Below, piece by piece: positions 1-8,602 of a stretch of DNA of 64,000 nucleotides (positions within the stretch are counted from its first letter, which is position 1; every line of letters begins with the position of its first letter). The notes beneath the pieces are model-generated. The model was not told the DNA's origin and did no database searches. It saw only the letters and a program-made list of their open reading frames with translations. The DNA lies in NCBI RefSeq assembly GCF_946482605.1, contig NZ_CAMLSE010000020.1:1-64000 (forward strand). The letters are read 5' to 3'. Position numbers and translations under genes: made by a program. The stretch comes from an uncultured Dyadobacter sp. (GTDB lineage: Bacteria; Bacteroidota; Bacteroidia; Cytophagales; Spirosomataceae).

Positions 1-1020
1 CTTCGACCAGTTCGACGATCATTGCACCGCTTGCATTGTTCTTGTCCCACACCCAGCCTTCGAAGATATTACAGTCGGCGATATCGAAATTCCCCTGATA
101 AAATGGGACGACAGCGTCAGTACAGGTCAACGTTTTAGGAGAACTGCTTAGTACATAACCGCTTCCCTTAACACGTATACTCAACTGGTTCGGCTGACCA
201 TTCTTGAGACTGGCGGGTGTAGCAATACTGAAACCGTAATTTCCTGTCCCATAACCGGCATTCTTCAGATCAGCCTTATAAAGGTTTGCAGTCACAGTCG
301 CATGTACCCTACTGCCTTCAACCAGTTCGACCGTAAGAGTACCTCCTGCATTGTTTTTGTCCCATACCCAGCCCTCCAAGATATTGCAATCGGCAATGTT
401 GAAATTGCCCTGGTAAAATGGGACGGGACAAGCCACAGTTTTCGGAGAGTTGCTCAAGGCGTAATTACTACCTTTAATACGTGCACTTAACTGGTGCGGC
501 TCACCATTTTTAAGACTAGGCGGTGTGGTAATGCTGAAACCGTAGTTTCCTGTCCCATAGCCAGCTGTCTTCAGATCAGCCTTATAAAGGTTTGCACTTT
601 CAGTCGCATGTACCGTACTGCCTTCAACCAGTTCGACTGTCAGCGCACCGCCTGGATCAGCCTTGTCCCAAACCCAGCCCTGTAACAGGTTACAATCAGC
701 TAGGTCGAAATTGCCTTGATACTCACAGGTCACACTCTTTGGTGAACCGGTCAATTCATAGGTGCTGCTCCGAACGCGTATACTTAAGTTGTGAGGATTG
801 CCGTCTTTTAGGCTTATCGGTAAAGCGACTTTAAACCCATAATTCCCAGTACCCATACCGCTACCTTTAAGATCTTCCCGATATCCATTTGCTAATGTGG
901 AAGCATGTAAGACGCTTCCTTCCATAATTTCCACCGTAAGAGCTGCATTAGGATAATTCTTATCCCAAATATACCCCTTGATTTCGGTACAATTAGCTGA
1001 TTCCAAAACCCCGCTATAAT
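1..1020 (-). repeat. Tandem protein-coding repeats, about 300-315 bp period
   Basis: Four in-frame copies of a 300-315 bp unit are visible inside the left-edge gene, starting near 1020, 722, 420 and 108 on the reverse strand. The three copies nearest the edge are close to each other even at DNA level, for example the stretches around 301-330 and 605-640, which share ACTGCCTTCAACCAGTTCGA. The copy next to the N-terminal domain is the most diverged. Such closely similar units suggest recent duplication and possible copy-number change by recombination. Confidence 0.75.
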
Positions 1021-1669
1021 CAACTGGTACAGACGCGACATTTAATGACGCTAACGCATAAACGTTGTACGCCCCAGGAATGATGGCCTGGACAGTCGTT
1101 ATTGATCCAGAGATTAACGTACTGGCACTTCCCGCCAAGTTCACTTCATCAACAACGGATGTAATCCTTTCCCAACGTGATAGTGTTTGGTTCCAACCAA
1201 CAATACTTAGATTCAGTAAAGAATTGCTGCTGAGGTTCGCTATTTCACTTTGATCATTCCAAGAAAGAGTAAGGCGAGTAGCATTAGTTCCCGAAATGTC
1301 CCAAAACTCCTTAGTACTCACTTTGGAAATAATAGTTTCTTTGTTTTCGACGTTAAACGGCCCGTCACCAGGAACAGATGCCGTATTCGGATTCTCCTGA
1401 AAATAAGCACCCATCGTTCCGTCTGCTTCCGCTGCAAACGGCCGGTAACTACCATTGTCCCCAACAGGAAATACAAAATGCCCACCCCCATTCTTTTTTA
1501 CGTATCCATCGACAAACCTATGATCACTTATTCCCGTTAACCTGGAATTTTGCGAAAAGCTTACTACTCCGCCACTTCCGGATCTTTCAGTTACAATAAT
1601 CGCATTTTGGCCGTAAGATATCCACGAAATACAAGACAGCAAAAAGCCGACGATGTAAAACTTTTTCAT
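1..1669 (-). CDS. Large secreted tandem-repeat surface protein (partial, C-terminus beyond left edge)
   Basis: The reverse-strand frame is open from the ATG at 1669 to the left edge, 556 codons without a stop. It begins with a signal peptide (MKKFYIVGFLLSC, then a probable cut near SYGQ). Residues about 20-215 form a single N-terminal module with the phrase VDGYVKKNGGGHFVFPVGD, which I recall from large surface proteins of Cytophagales. From about residue 216 come tandem repeats of roughly 100 residues; three full copies and part of a fourth are visible, with their GWVWDK cores near 966, 666, 363 and 48. The repeat consensus includes YQGNFDxADCN, GWVWDK, LTVELVEGS, ANLYKADLK, GTGNYGFS and SLKNGxPHQLS. 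The repeats look like beta-sandwich or carbohydrate-binding modules, but no function is proven. A T9SS sorting domain may lie beyond the edge. The gene starts 27 bases after the DUF1501 stop, so it is probably the third gene of that operon. Confidence 0.8.
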   Translation of the reverse strand, partial: MKKFYIVGFLLSCISWISYGQNAIIVTERSGSGGVVSFSQNSRLTGISDHRFVDGYVKKNGGGHFVFPVGDNGSYRPFAAEADGTMGAYFQENPNTASVPGDGPFNVENKETIISKVSTKEFWDISGTNATRLTLSWNDQSEIANLSSNSLLNLSIVGWNQTLSRWERITSVVDEVNLAGSASTLISGSITTVQAIIPGAYNVYALASLNVASVPVDYSGVLESANCTEIKGYIWDKNYPNAALTVEIMEGSVLHASTLANGYREDLKGSGMGTGNYGFKVALPISLKDGNPHNLSIRVRSSTYELTGSPKSVTCEYQGNFDLADCNLLQGWVWDKADPGGALTVELVEGSTVHATESANLYKADLKTAGYGTGNYGFSITTPPSLKNGEPHQLSARIKGSNYALSNSPKTVACPVPFYQGNFNIADCNILEGWVWDKNNAGGTLTVELVEGSRVHATVTANLYKADLKNAGYGTGNYGFSIATPASLKNGQPNQLSIRVKGSGYVLSSSPKTLTCTDAVVPFYQGNFDIADCNIFEGWVWDKNNASGAMIVELVE

Positions 1670-1696
1670 AATAAGACTCGCTTTTGCTCCTAATTT

Positions 1697-3226
1697 CTAT
1701 CCCGTAACATTCGCACTGTAATCACCTAAAAACTTCATTTCTCCACCCGCTTCAACTTTGATGCTTTTAGCTGTGATATTCTGCCCAATTTCAACTATAT
1801 GGCCTGAATTTATCTTCACAACTGAGGTAGATGTAGGAACACGACCGTTTGACCAGATTCCGGGATTCGGCCATGCGCCGGAAGCAATGGTTTGGACTAC
1901 GTCTGAAAACAGCGAGGTAGTCTTAAAGTTCTTGTACAATAGCTGGTCCGTCTTTGATCCGGCTGTACCAAACCAATCATTTAAAATGTCTGCATAAACT
2001 CTTCGAAAATCTATCTGCATCTTAATATCACGATTTGTTTCCCACTGTGTGGGTGAAGGCGGTAAGAGCCCGTTGACCAAATCAGGATTTGTCCCAATAA
2101 GCTGTCGTTTGATACCCGTTCCAAAAACAAACATGGGCGCGCCAATGCCGTGATCAGTTCCTTTTGATGCGTTCGAAGTAGCCCTGCGACCGAAATCCGA
2201 GAAGGTCATCCCAAGCACTCTGTCTTCGGTGCCTTGTAACTTCAAATCTTTTTGAAATGCAGCAATACCATCAGATAATTTTCTCAGCAATTGGGCATGA
2301 ACTCCTTCTGTACTGCTCGTTCCTACCTGATTTGCGTGCGTGTCAAATCCACCCAGTTCAACATAATAAATTTTAGATTTTAACCCGCCATGAATCAGTC
2401 TAGCAACTATTTTTAACTGTTCTGCCAATTCGTTTTTGGCAGATGCATCCGGATAGTTGGCGAAGTTGGTTCCCGCATTAGCTGCGGCCTTAATTTCTGC
2501 CCCGTACCCCACTGCAAGGACTTGCTGTTGCCTAATGTAGGCGATTAAATCTCCGGCATCGCAACATGGTAAATTATCTCCAGGCAAAACACTTGGCTCC
2601 CCTATCAACTGATAAAACGTGTTGGGATCCTGAAGCGTTATTCCCATCGACTGACTGCTACCCAGTAACGCGGTTGTGCTTATCTGACCGATTTGTATTG
2701 CCAACGGATCCTCCATTGTATCACTGGGGTAATTTGTTGGGTAACCGGGAAATCTATCGTTAAGGTAGCGCCCTGCCCATCCCGAGTTCGCATACTGAGA
2801 CGAATCCACGGCAGTCATCCATATATCCGTTGACCGGTAATGTGACTGATCGGGGTTCGGATATGAAACTGAATTAATAATAGCCAGCTTTCCCTCGTCA
2901 TACATTTCACGCATTCCTATCATAGCAGGGTGGAATCCTGTTTCGGGATTTCCAGCTAAACGCAGGACCTGATTTTCTGGAATAGCTATGTTATTTCTCA
3001 ACTGATCATATTTCGAATAATATTCCAGGGGAATGACTGTGTTCAAGCCATCGTTTCCTCCACCCAAATATATGATCACCAGTATACGATCATTGTTTAG
3101 CGCAGATACGTTTGCCAAAGATTGTACCAGTGCCGAACCTTTGGCTAAGGATTTAATTCCAAAGCCATTCAACATAACCGGAGCCATTACAGATGATGCC
3201 GCACGAATGAAATCTCTCCTTTTCAT
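1697..3226 (-). CDS. DUF1501 family exported protein with a beta-module tail
   Basis: This 509-residue protein opens with a twin-arginine signal (RRDFIRAASS, residues 3-12), so it is probably exported folded by Tat. The DUF1501 core is marked by YLGGGNDGLNTV (53-64), the GGFDTHANQ motif and a FSDFGRR/GTDHG pair, an arrangement like sulfatase/alkaline phosphatase superfamily proteins. The biochemical role of the family is unknown. Unusually, about 65 residues follow the core (around PGIWSNGRVPTSTSVVKINS) and resemble the W-x-N-G-x-VP / V-x-I-x-x-G-H modules of T9SS surface proteins. It lies 8 bases downstream of the DUF1800 gene and 27 bases before the repeat protein, consistent with one operon. 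DUF1800 and DUF1501 genes are commonly found as neighbours. Confidence 0.88.
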   Translation of the reverse strand: MKRRDFIRAASSVMAPVMLNGFGIKSLAKGSALVQSLANVSALNNDRILVIIYLGGGNDGLNTVIPLEYYSKYDQLRNNIAIPENQVLRLAGNPETGFHPAMIGMREMYDEGKLAIINSVSYPNPDQSHYRSTDIWMTAVDSSQYANSGWAGRYLNDRFPGYPTNYPSDTMEDPLAIQIGQISTTALLGSSQSMGITLQDPNTFYQLIGEPSVLPGDNLPCCDAGDLIAYIRQQQVLAVGYGAEIKAAANAGTNFANYPDASAKNELAEQLKIVARLIHGGLKSKIYYVELGGFDTHANQVGTSSTEGVHAQLLRKLSDGIAAFQKDLKLQGTEDRVLGMTFSDFGRRATSNASKGTDHGIGAPMFVFGTGIKRQLIGTNPDLVNGLLPPSPTQWETNRDIKMQIDFRRVYADILNDWFGTAGSKTDQLLYKNFKTTSLFSDVVQTIASGAWPNPGIWSNGRVPTSTSVVKINSGHIVEIGQNITAKSIKVEAGGEMKFLGDYSANVTG

Positions 3227-3234
3227 AGATCCGA

Positions 3235-4872
3235 TTAAAACAGTTGATATTCAGCCATTCTTAACATGTGTTTAAGCAGAGCGCGGCATCTGACAAGGAC
3301 TGCGCTCTGCCTCGGCCACTCTGATGGAGCCGTACGATAGGAATTCCATTCTCTCACCCAGGTTCCGCGAGCACTGTTGTTCATCATCATTATGTTATCG
3401 ATCAAAAAATCCCGTTGCAATTGGGATAATTCTGTACAGAAAAGATTTTTAGATAATTCAGCCAAGACATCCTCGCAAGTAATTGATGGCGTATTTATGA
3501 CGTCAGAAAAATTGGGTTGAATAGTTCTTAACCGGTTCAATAAATCAGGACCGAATAAATACCCCGGCTTGATTTCTAACCATGGATTGGAAAATGCGTC
3601 GGTGCGGGATCCCCGAAGGCCAAGTGTAGTACCATTAATCCAGTTTTTAGAAAAACCAGTTTGATAGTAGGGCAGGGATCCAAAAACAGAAGGTTGATTT
3701 AAAAAATTGAGTTGTAAGACGTCCATACTACTACTCATATATTCCATCATAGTGCGGAACGGTACATATTCTGATGTCATATCAGGTACAGGAAGGTTGA
3801 AATTGCGGACCGCACCAATCATAAACTCTGCGGGCGATTTGATAATTGCTCCGATGTTACGCGTCTCAAAAAATATGTCGCTCGACAGAAGCCTCCTTAA
3901 TACAGGAGCTATCGCAAAATTATTTTCGGGACTAGCAAAAAAATTGGCTAGCGGAATAATTACCTGATCTTCTACATCCTGCGTTACGTTAGGGTTAACA
4001 TACCAACGATACAATTTTCTGCAAATAAAGTTTTTCGTTTCGGGATGATTTAGCAGCATACTAATAAGGTCAGCCAATTCCTCGTCACCAGCTGTTGGTC
4101 CACTGCGGCCTATTATAGTAGTATTATTGTAAAAAGCAGAAAAGGATTTATCATCAGTATCGTGGCGGCTTGGCGTGAATACATAGTCGAAAGAGGTTGA
4201 CCCATCCTTGTATTCATTGACAATCTGCCATCCTGTCAAAACCCTGGCAGCTTCTTTGACATCCTGTTCAGAATAGTTGTGATTTCCGGCAAAATCCTTT
4301 TGTCCAACAGTAAACAATTCCTGAAGCTCTCTACCATAATTTTCGTTTGGATGCTCCTTCTCATTTTGATTTCCGTTTTGAAACGACAACATTGCAGGAT
4401 CTTTAGTCATTCCTATCGTCATTTCCCTAAAATTGCCTAAGGCATTTGCACGCAAGAATCTTAGATATCTATTAAGTAGCCGATAATCCTCCACTGAGCC
4501 ATAAGCTACCACAAAGTGATTCTGCCAAAATGCAGTTAACTTTTCAAGTACAGATGGATATCCGTTTTGCTCTGTCATGAGGCCAATCCACCAGTACTTT
4601 ACATATTTTTGATATACTTGGGCACGGCTCGCATTGAAGGGTTTATCTAAAAATGGCTGCCCCGAATCGCCCCTGCCTGCTTCCATTTCTACTGGAGGAG
4701 GTGGAGCTGCACGATAGCTAGCATTATTAATCAAAATATCGACTGCCTCTATCGCTGTCTTACCAGTAAAGTTGACAATTTCCTGAGGTGTAGGACCAAA
4801 TGTCGCTCTTCGAAGAAGATGACTAGCAGTTTGAGAAGTTAACGGTGTTGTGTATGTGCTTAAATTCGCCAT
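3235..4872 (-). CDS. DUF1800 family protein
   Basis: This 545-residue protein carries the DUF1800 signatures: HLLRRATFGPTPQE near the N-terminus (about residues 18-31), FWQNHFV around 115, and YGRELQELFTVG around 180. No obvious cleavable signal is seen at the N-terminus; it starts with MANLSTYTTPLTS. The family has no established activity and is usually encoded next to a DUF1501 gene, as here. It is the first gene of the reverse-strand cluster and has a good Bacteroidota promoter about 30-65 bases upstream of its ATG. A role in assembly or export of the downstream repeat protein is only an inference from linkage. Confidence 0.88.
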   Translation of the reverse strand: MANLSTYTTPLTSQTASHLLRRATFGPTPQEIVNFTGKTAIEAVDILINNASYRAAPPPPVEMEAGRGDSGQPFLDKPFNASRAQVYQKYVKYWWIGLMTEQNGYPSVLEKLTAFWQNHFVVAYGSVEDYRLLNRYLRFLRANALGNFREMTIGMTKDPAMLSFQNGNQNEKEHPNENYGRELQELFTVGQKDFAGNHNYSEQDVKEAARVLTGWQIVNEYKDGSTSFDYVFTPSRHDTDDKSFSAFYNNTTIIGRSGPTAGDEELADLISMLLNHPETKNFICRKLYRWYVNPNVTQDVEDQVIIPLANFFASPENNFAIAPVLRRLLSSDIFFETRNIGAIIKSPAEFMIGAVRNFNLPVPDMTSEYVPFRTMMEYMSSSMDVLQLNFLNQPSVFGSLPYYQTGFSKNWINGTTLGLRGSRTDAFSNPWLEIKPGYLFGPDLLNRLRTIQPNFSDVINTPSITCEDVLAELSKNLFCTELSQLQRDFLIDNIMMMNNSARGTWVREWNSYRTAPSEWPRQSAVLVRCRALLKHMLRMAEYQLF

Positions 4873-4903
4873 ATTCTAATGAGTAATCGCTTGGTTCTTA
4901 AGA

Positions 4904-4936
4904 CAAATATAACCACTCAACTAAATATTTTGCAAA
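4904..4936 (-). promoter_or_regulatory. Bacteroidota promoter for the DUF1800-DUF1501-repeat protein cluster
   Basis: Read on the reverse strand, TTTG (4936-4933) is followed after 21 bases by TATATTTG (4911-4904), a full match to TAnnTTTG. The start codon of DUF1800 is at 4872. Confidence 0.6.
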
Positions 4937-5328
4937 TTAATTCTACAAATTGATAGTTTTCACTACAACATATATGAAATATTACTGACCATTTATTATG
5001 ACTACCATTGAAGTGTCGTTCTATATAAATATAGAATAATTTGCCTTATTTCGCATAACATTTCGATCGACCACTATCAACTGATTGTTGATCCCTTACA
5101 TCAATGTTCTCATGCATCGATTTCTGACGCTGGCTTGCTTAATCAAATATTCACATACTCCATTCAACAAGACCTTCCGCACTTTCAAAAGTTACCTACC
5201 AATGCGAGGAATATCGGCCACAACTTCAAATACACGAGAAAGCGAAGCACTCTCTATCTTAGAGAGTTGCAACGGCAAAGTTGCCTTAGTCCTTGGTGGC
5301 GACGTTTTTCACCAATCGTATTTACAAG

Positions 5329-5747
5329 TTAATTCGGATCGACAAGAGTCCCGAAGGTAGCCTGATGTCCTCTTATTAGGTCAGCCATCCTAAGCGATAC
5401 GTAGTTGTTTAAGTTTGATCCTGATTCAAGGCACTTATATGGGAAATCCGGTGGAATCCAAATACAAAGTACCGGCTTGTCTTTTATGACAATGTGGTCG
5501 CAGATTGCAACATCAATCAAATTTTCGCTTCAGTGCGATTAAGGAGATTAACAAGATATACCTGGTGCTCCAAAAATTTCAGATTAGGGTGCTGGATCAT
5601 GGCACTGTCTGGCTTGACCAATTTGTTTAGGTTGTCGAGGAGCCGTAGGGGCTGAAAATCGGATGTACAGAGGAAGTCCCGCCCCGAATGGGTTACGGCA
5701 ACGAAAAATAGCTGGCTGAAATCACCCAACCACTGGTGAAGAGCGGC
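5329..5747 (-). pseudogene. Possible decayed gene in two frames
   Basis: On the reverse strand two open stretches abut in different frames. The first runs from just after a stop near 5750 to the TGA at 5517-5519 and ends LLNRTEAKI. The second takes over at 5520 and reads DVAICDHIVIKDKPVLCIWI, then ends at 5329. Joined by a single shift at about 5520 they give a plausible folded-protein sequence, with KPVLCIWIP followed by a YVSLRMADL segment. This loosely recalls the end of Schlafen/AlbA_2-type domains (Kp-hhhI-x-hP ... Y-h-R). Neither half has a good start codon (only TTG). I cannot identify the family with confidence, and it may be chance open frames. Confidence 0.25.
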
Positions 5748-6090
5748 TACTCAAGTATTTGCCTCGTCTCTTGGCGACCGGCACCCAACTAACTGTTTAA
5801 CAGTTCATTTCATCGGCTGATACTCAAAAAAAATCGACTTTAAGCAATCGACACAACCTCAGCCAGCGGGGGATGCCCGAATTGCATAATAAGGAGAGAA
5901 GAAGAGATCCTTCTATGAATTTTCAAAGATAAACTATTGACAATCTTCCAATTATAGAATTAATACTAATTTCTTGTTTTGATTTATAAAAGAAAAGACG
6001 TAAAATTGCTCAGACGAAACGTGCATTCTTATCATGATGAGAATCAGAATGGAATGACATGCTCCTCAAAATCACTCAACGTTATAAATC

Positions 6091-7461
6091 ATGAAAAATC
6101 ACTATCCCGGCTTACTTCCCAAGGCGCACCTCTGGACGGACGTTGTACTCCTTAATCTTTCGTTCTTCTTCGCCTACATTTTCCGCTTCGAAAACGGCAT
6201 AGCGACCCTTTTCGAAAACCAGTATGTGAATCTGCTGCTGGTCGCCAATCTGGTCTGGATTTTCACGATTTACTCATTCAAAACTTATCGTTTTACCAGG
6301 CTATCCTATCACTTTAACACGCAGATCGGGAATTTCCTGAAAGCGGTTACGGTGCACGGGGCTATCATGATGGCATTCCTCTACCTGAGCAAACAAGGTG
6401 AGGAGTATTCAAGATATCAGTTCCTGATGACTTACGGCCTTTTCCTGACCCTCGCGGTTACTTCAAGGGCTGGTGCCGTTCTTTTTCTGAAACTATTCCG
6501 TCAGGCAGGTTACAACTACAATCGTTACGCGATCGTAGGAAAAGGAGATCTGGCTACATTGATCCGCGAATTTTATAGTACACGCAGGGAGCTCGGCTAC
6601 CGTTTCTCCGGCGCAATTGACTTGTCGGCGCACAAGAATTCCGTCGAAGACCTCGAAACGATGGTCAAAGAACAGAAACTTGACTACCTGTATTGCTGCC
6701 TGTCGGAAATGAATGACGAGCAGGTGAAAGAAGTGATCCGCATAGGCGAACGCCAGCGCACGCATATTCGGCTGGTTCCCGACTTCCGTGGCTTTATGAC
6801 CAACATGGCCACCATCGAGTACCACGACATGTATCCGATTATTCAGATTAATACGAAGCCGTTTTCGAGTTTGAACGAACAGACTGTGAAGCGGGCATTC
6901 GATCTGATCTTCTCTGCCATTGTCATGATCCTTGGCGCTCCGGTATTCTTCCTGGTTTGGGCGGCAATCAAAATTACATCTCCCGGGCCGGTGTTTTTCA
7001 AACAACAACGTTCAGGCCGTTGGGGCGAACTGTTCTACATTTACAAGTTCCGCAGCATGCGCGTGGATGCCGACAAAATGGGTTTGCAGCATTCGCAGGG
7101 TGACAATGATCCGCGCATTACGCCGATCGGCCGTATACTCCGCAAATCCAGATTGGACGAACTTCCTCAGTTCATCAATGTATTGAAAGGCGAAATGTCG
7201 GTCGTTGGACCACGTCCGCTATATAAATATGATGTAGACATGCTGATGGAAGCTGCTCCCCACGATTTCCAGCGTCTATTAACCGTAAAGCCGGGAATCA
7301 CCTCGATCGGACAGATCAACGTGGGTTATGCCGATACCGTCGCTAAAAACGTGGAGCGGTTGAAATACGATCTCCAATATCTTAAATCATACAGCGTCTT
7401 TGACGACGTCCAGTTGATTTTCAGAACTGTGCAAGTAATGGTTCTCGGACGAGGACAATAA
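6091..7461 (+). CDS. Exopolysaccharide polyprenyl-phosphate sugar transferase (WcaJ/EpsE-like)
   Basis: This 456-residue inner-membrane enzyme probably transfers a hexose-1-phosphate from a nucleotide sugar to undecaprenyl phosphate, the first step of a surface polysaccharide. Residues 1-140 hold four hydrophobic segments. A Rossmann-like CoA-binding domain follows (YAIVGKGDL near 147). The bacterial sugar transferase domain covers about 263-455, beginning KRAFDLIF with a re-entrant membrane helix, then FKQQRSG, YKFRSM, the catalytic stretch RLDELPQFINVLKGEMSVVG (about 352-372) and GPRP. Length and domain order match the two-domain family. A long hairpin lies just after the stop. The sugar specificity cannot be read from sequence. 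RmlD-like and Wzi-like genes follow, which fits a polysaccharide locus. Confidence 0.92.
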   Translation: MKNHYPGLLPKAHLWTDVVLLNLSFFFAYIFRFENGIATLFENQYVNLLLVANLVWIFTIYSFKTYRFTRLSYHFNTQIGNFLKAVTVHGAIMMAFLYLSKQGEEYSRYQFLMTYGLFLTLAVTSRAGAVLFLKLFRQAGYNYNRYAIVGKGDLATLIREFYSTRRELGYRFSGAIDLSAHKNSVEDLETMVKEQKLDYLYCCLSEMNDEQVKEVIRIGERQRTHIRLVPDFRGFMTNMATIEYHDMYPIIQINTKPFSSLNEQTVKRAFDLIFSAIVMILGAPVFFLVWAAIKITSPGPVFFKQQRSGRWGELFYIYKFRSMRVDADKMGLQHSQGDNDPRITPIGRILRKSRLDELPQFINVLKGEMSVVGPRPLYKYDVDMLMEAAPHDFQRLLTVKPGITSIGQINVGYADTVAKNVERLKYDLQYLKSYSVFDDVQLIFRTVQVMVLGRGQ

Positions 7462-7482
7462 TGTTTTATTAGTATCCAACAT

Positions 7483-7530
7483 GTTAGTTAAGTCCAAATG
7501 GCGCCGCTGGTGCCATTTGGACTTACTGAC
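7483..7530 (+). terminator. Long hairpin after the sugar transferase gene
   Basis: The arms TAAGTCCAAATGGC (7489-7502) and GCCATTTGGACTTA (7512-7525) are perfectly complementary. The stem extends inward by three more pairs (one G-T) to a three-base loop, and outward to 7483/7530 with one bulged base. There is no T-run on either side, so it may protect the 3' end of the mRNA or work with Rho rather than act as an intrinsic terminator. Confidence 0.55.
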
Positions 7531-7705
7531 CTGTCTCATCCGGCAAATGCGCGTTTCATACGCTTCCCGTTCCTGAACTCCCAACTCCGAACCAATCCTG
7601 CTGCGACATCAACAATGCGTTTGCGCAGGTAATTTTTGAAGGAGTGACCCGCAAAAGTCCCGAAATAATAATCATTAAATAACGGTGCTATCCGGGAGGC
7701 ATTTT

Positions 7706-7713
7706 TAACTTTG
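7706..7713 (+). promoter_or_regulatory. Candidate -7 element (TAACTTTG) for the rmlD-like gene
   Basis: TAACTTTG matches TAnnTTTG and lies 25 bases before the ATG at 7739. No clear TTG is found at the expected upstream distance, so the support is partial. Confidence 0.4.
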
Positions 7714-7738
7714 CGCTACACGTGCTTTAACCATACTT

Positions 7739-8599
7739 ATGAATATTGTCGTTTTGGGTGCCTCAGGGCAATTGGGCAGCTGCCTAAAAAAAGTCTCCGC
7801 CGAGAGAAATATCACAGACATCGCGTTCCCCGCGGAAGAGCAGGCGAACATTCTTGACAAAGAGCTCCTGGATCAGCTCTTTACCGCCGAAAAACCGGCA
7901 TTCGTTATCAATTGCGCAGCTTACACGGCTGTCGATAAAGCAGAGGACGATGTAGACACGTGCAGGAAAGTGAACCGCGATGGGGCGGCGTATATAGCCG
8001 AAGTTTGCAAGAAGCATCAGGCTACGCTGATCCACGTTTCTACGGATTTTGTTTTCAAAGGGGATGTTCCAAAATTGCTTTCTGAAACCGATGCTGCCGA
8101 GCCTGAAAACATTTACGGCCTGACTAAGCTCGAAGGAGAGGCTGCTATTGCGGAGATCCTGCCCGAACACTTTACGCTGCGAACCAGCTGGCTGTACTCC
8201 GAATACGGAAACAACTTCGTAAAGACAATGCTGCGCCTGGGCAAAGAACGCGACCAATTGGGCGTCATTGTAGACCAGGTGGGCTCCCCTACCTACGCGA
8301 TTGACCTGGCGGGCGCTATTTTAGACATTATCGCATCCGGCAGCAAAGCGTACGGCATCTACCATTACAGTAATGAAGGTGTAACTTCCTGGTACGACTT
8401 CGCGAGAGCTGTTTTCGATCTGAGCAGTACCGAGGTAGTACTTAACCCTGTCAAGACATCGGAATACGTTACCAAAGCGGTACGCCCGGCTTTTTCTGTC
8501 ATGGATAAGACTAAAATCAAGAGCACCTTTTCCATTCAGATTCCCTACTGGCGCAGCAGCCTGGAAGTATGCCTTGAAAGACTTGCCGCCGGCAACTAG
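7739..8599 (+). CDS. rfbD: dTDP-4-dehydrorhamnose reductase-like SDR
   Basis: The 286-residue protein fits RmlD/RfbD, which reduces dTDP-4-dehydro-L-rhamnose to dTDP-L-rhamnose with NAD(P)H. An N-terminal Rossmann motif GASGQLG (7-13) binds the cofactor, NCAAYTAVDKAE (about 59-70) is typical of RmlD, STDFVF follows, and the catalytic YGLTK pair (Y126, K130) is present. The length is normal for the family. The other rhamnose genes (rfbA, B, C) are not in the window, so the enzyme could also act on a related sugar nucleotide. It lies 278 bases downstream of the sugar transferase and converges with the Wzi-like gene with only three bases between stops. Confidence 0.88.
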   Translation: MNIVVLGASGQLGSCLKKVSAERNITDIAFPAEEQANILDKELLDQLFTAEKPAFVINCAAYTAVDKAEDDVDTCRKVNRDGAAYIAEVCKKHQATLIHVSTDFVFKGDVPKLLSETDAAEPENIYGLTKLEGEAAIAEILPEHFTLRTSWLYSEYGNNFVKTMLRLGKERDQLGVIVDQVGSPTYAIDLAGAILDIIASGSKAYGIYHYSNEGVTSWYDFARAVFDLSSTEVVLNPVKTSEYVTKAVRPAFSVMDKTKIKSTFSIQIPYWRSSLEVCLERLAAGN

Positions 8600-8602
8600 G
8601 CC

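Larger units (their letters stand above)
4873..6090. other. Gene-poor interval of 1.2 kb
   Basis: No convincing intact gene is seen on either strand. It holds the DUF1800 promoter (4904-4936), two small adjacent hairpins at 5249-5267 and 5269-5284, and a possible decayed reverse-strand reading frame at 5329-5747 (separate entry). The stretch from about 5750 to 6090 shows nothing I can name. It separates the export cluster from the polysaccharide genes and may be a remnant of an old insertion or deletion. Confidence 0.5.

Noticed and set aside
1..1020. Possible CRISPR array from the regular repeats at the left edge
   Set aside because: The unit is about 300 bp, coding and in frame, with no short repeat-spacer pattern.
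5085..5360. Plus-strand open frame of 91 codons in the gene-poor interval
   Set aside because: It has no recognisable motif, overlaps a second frame of similar size, and contains small inverted repeats; chance is more likely.
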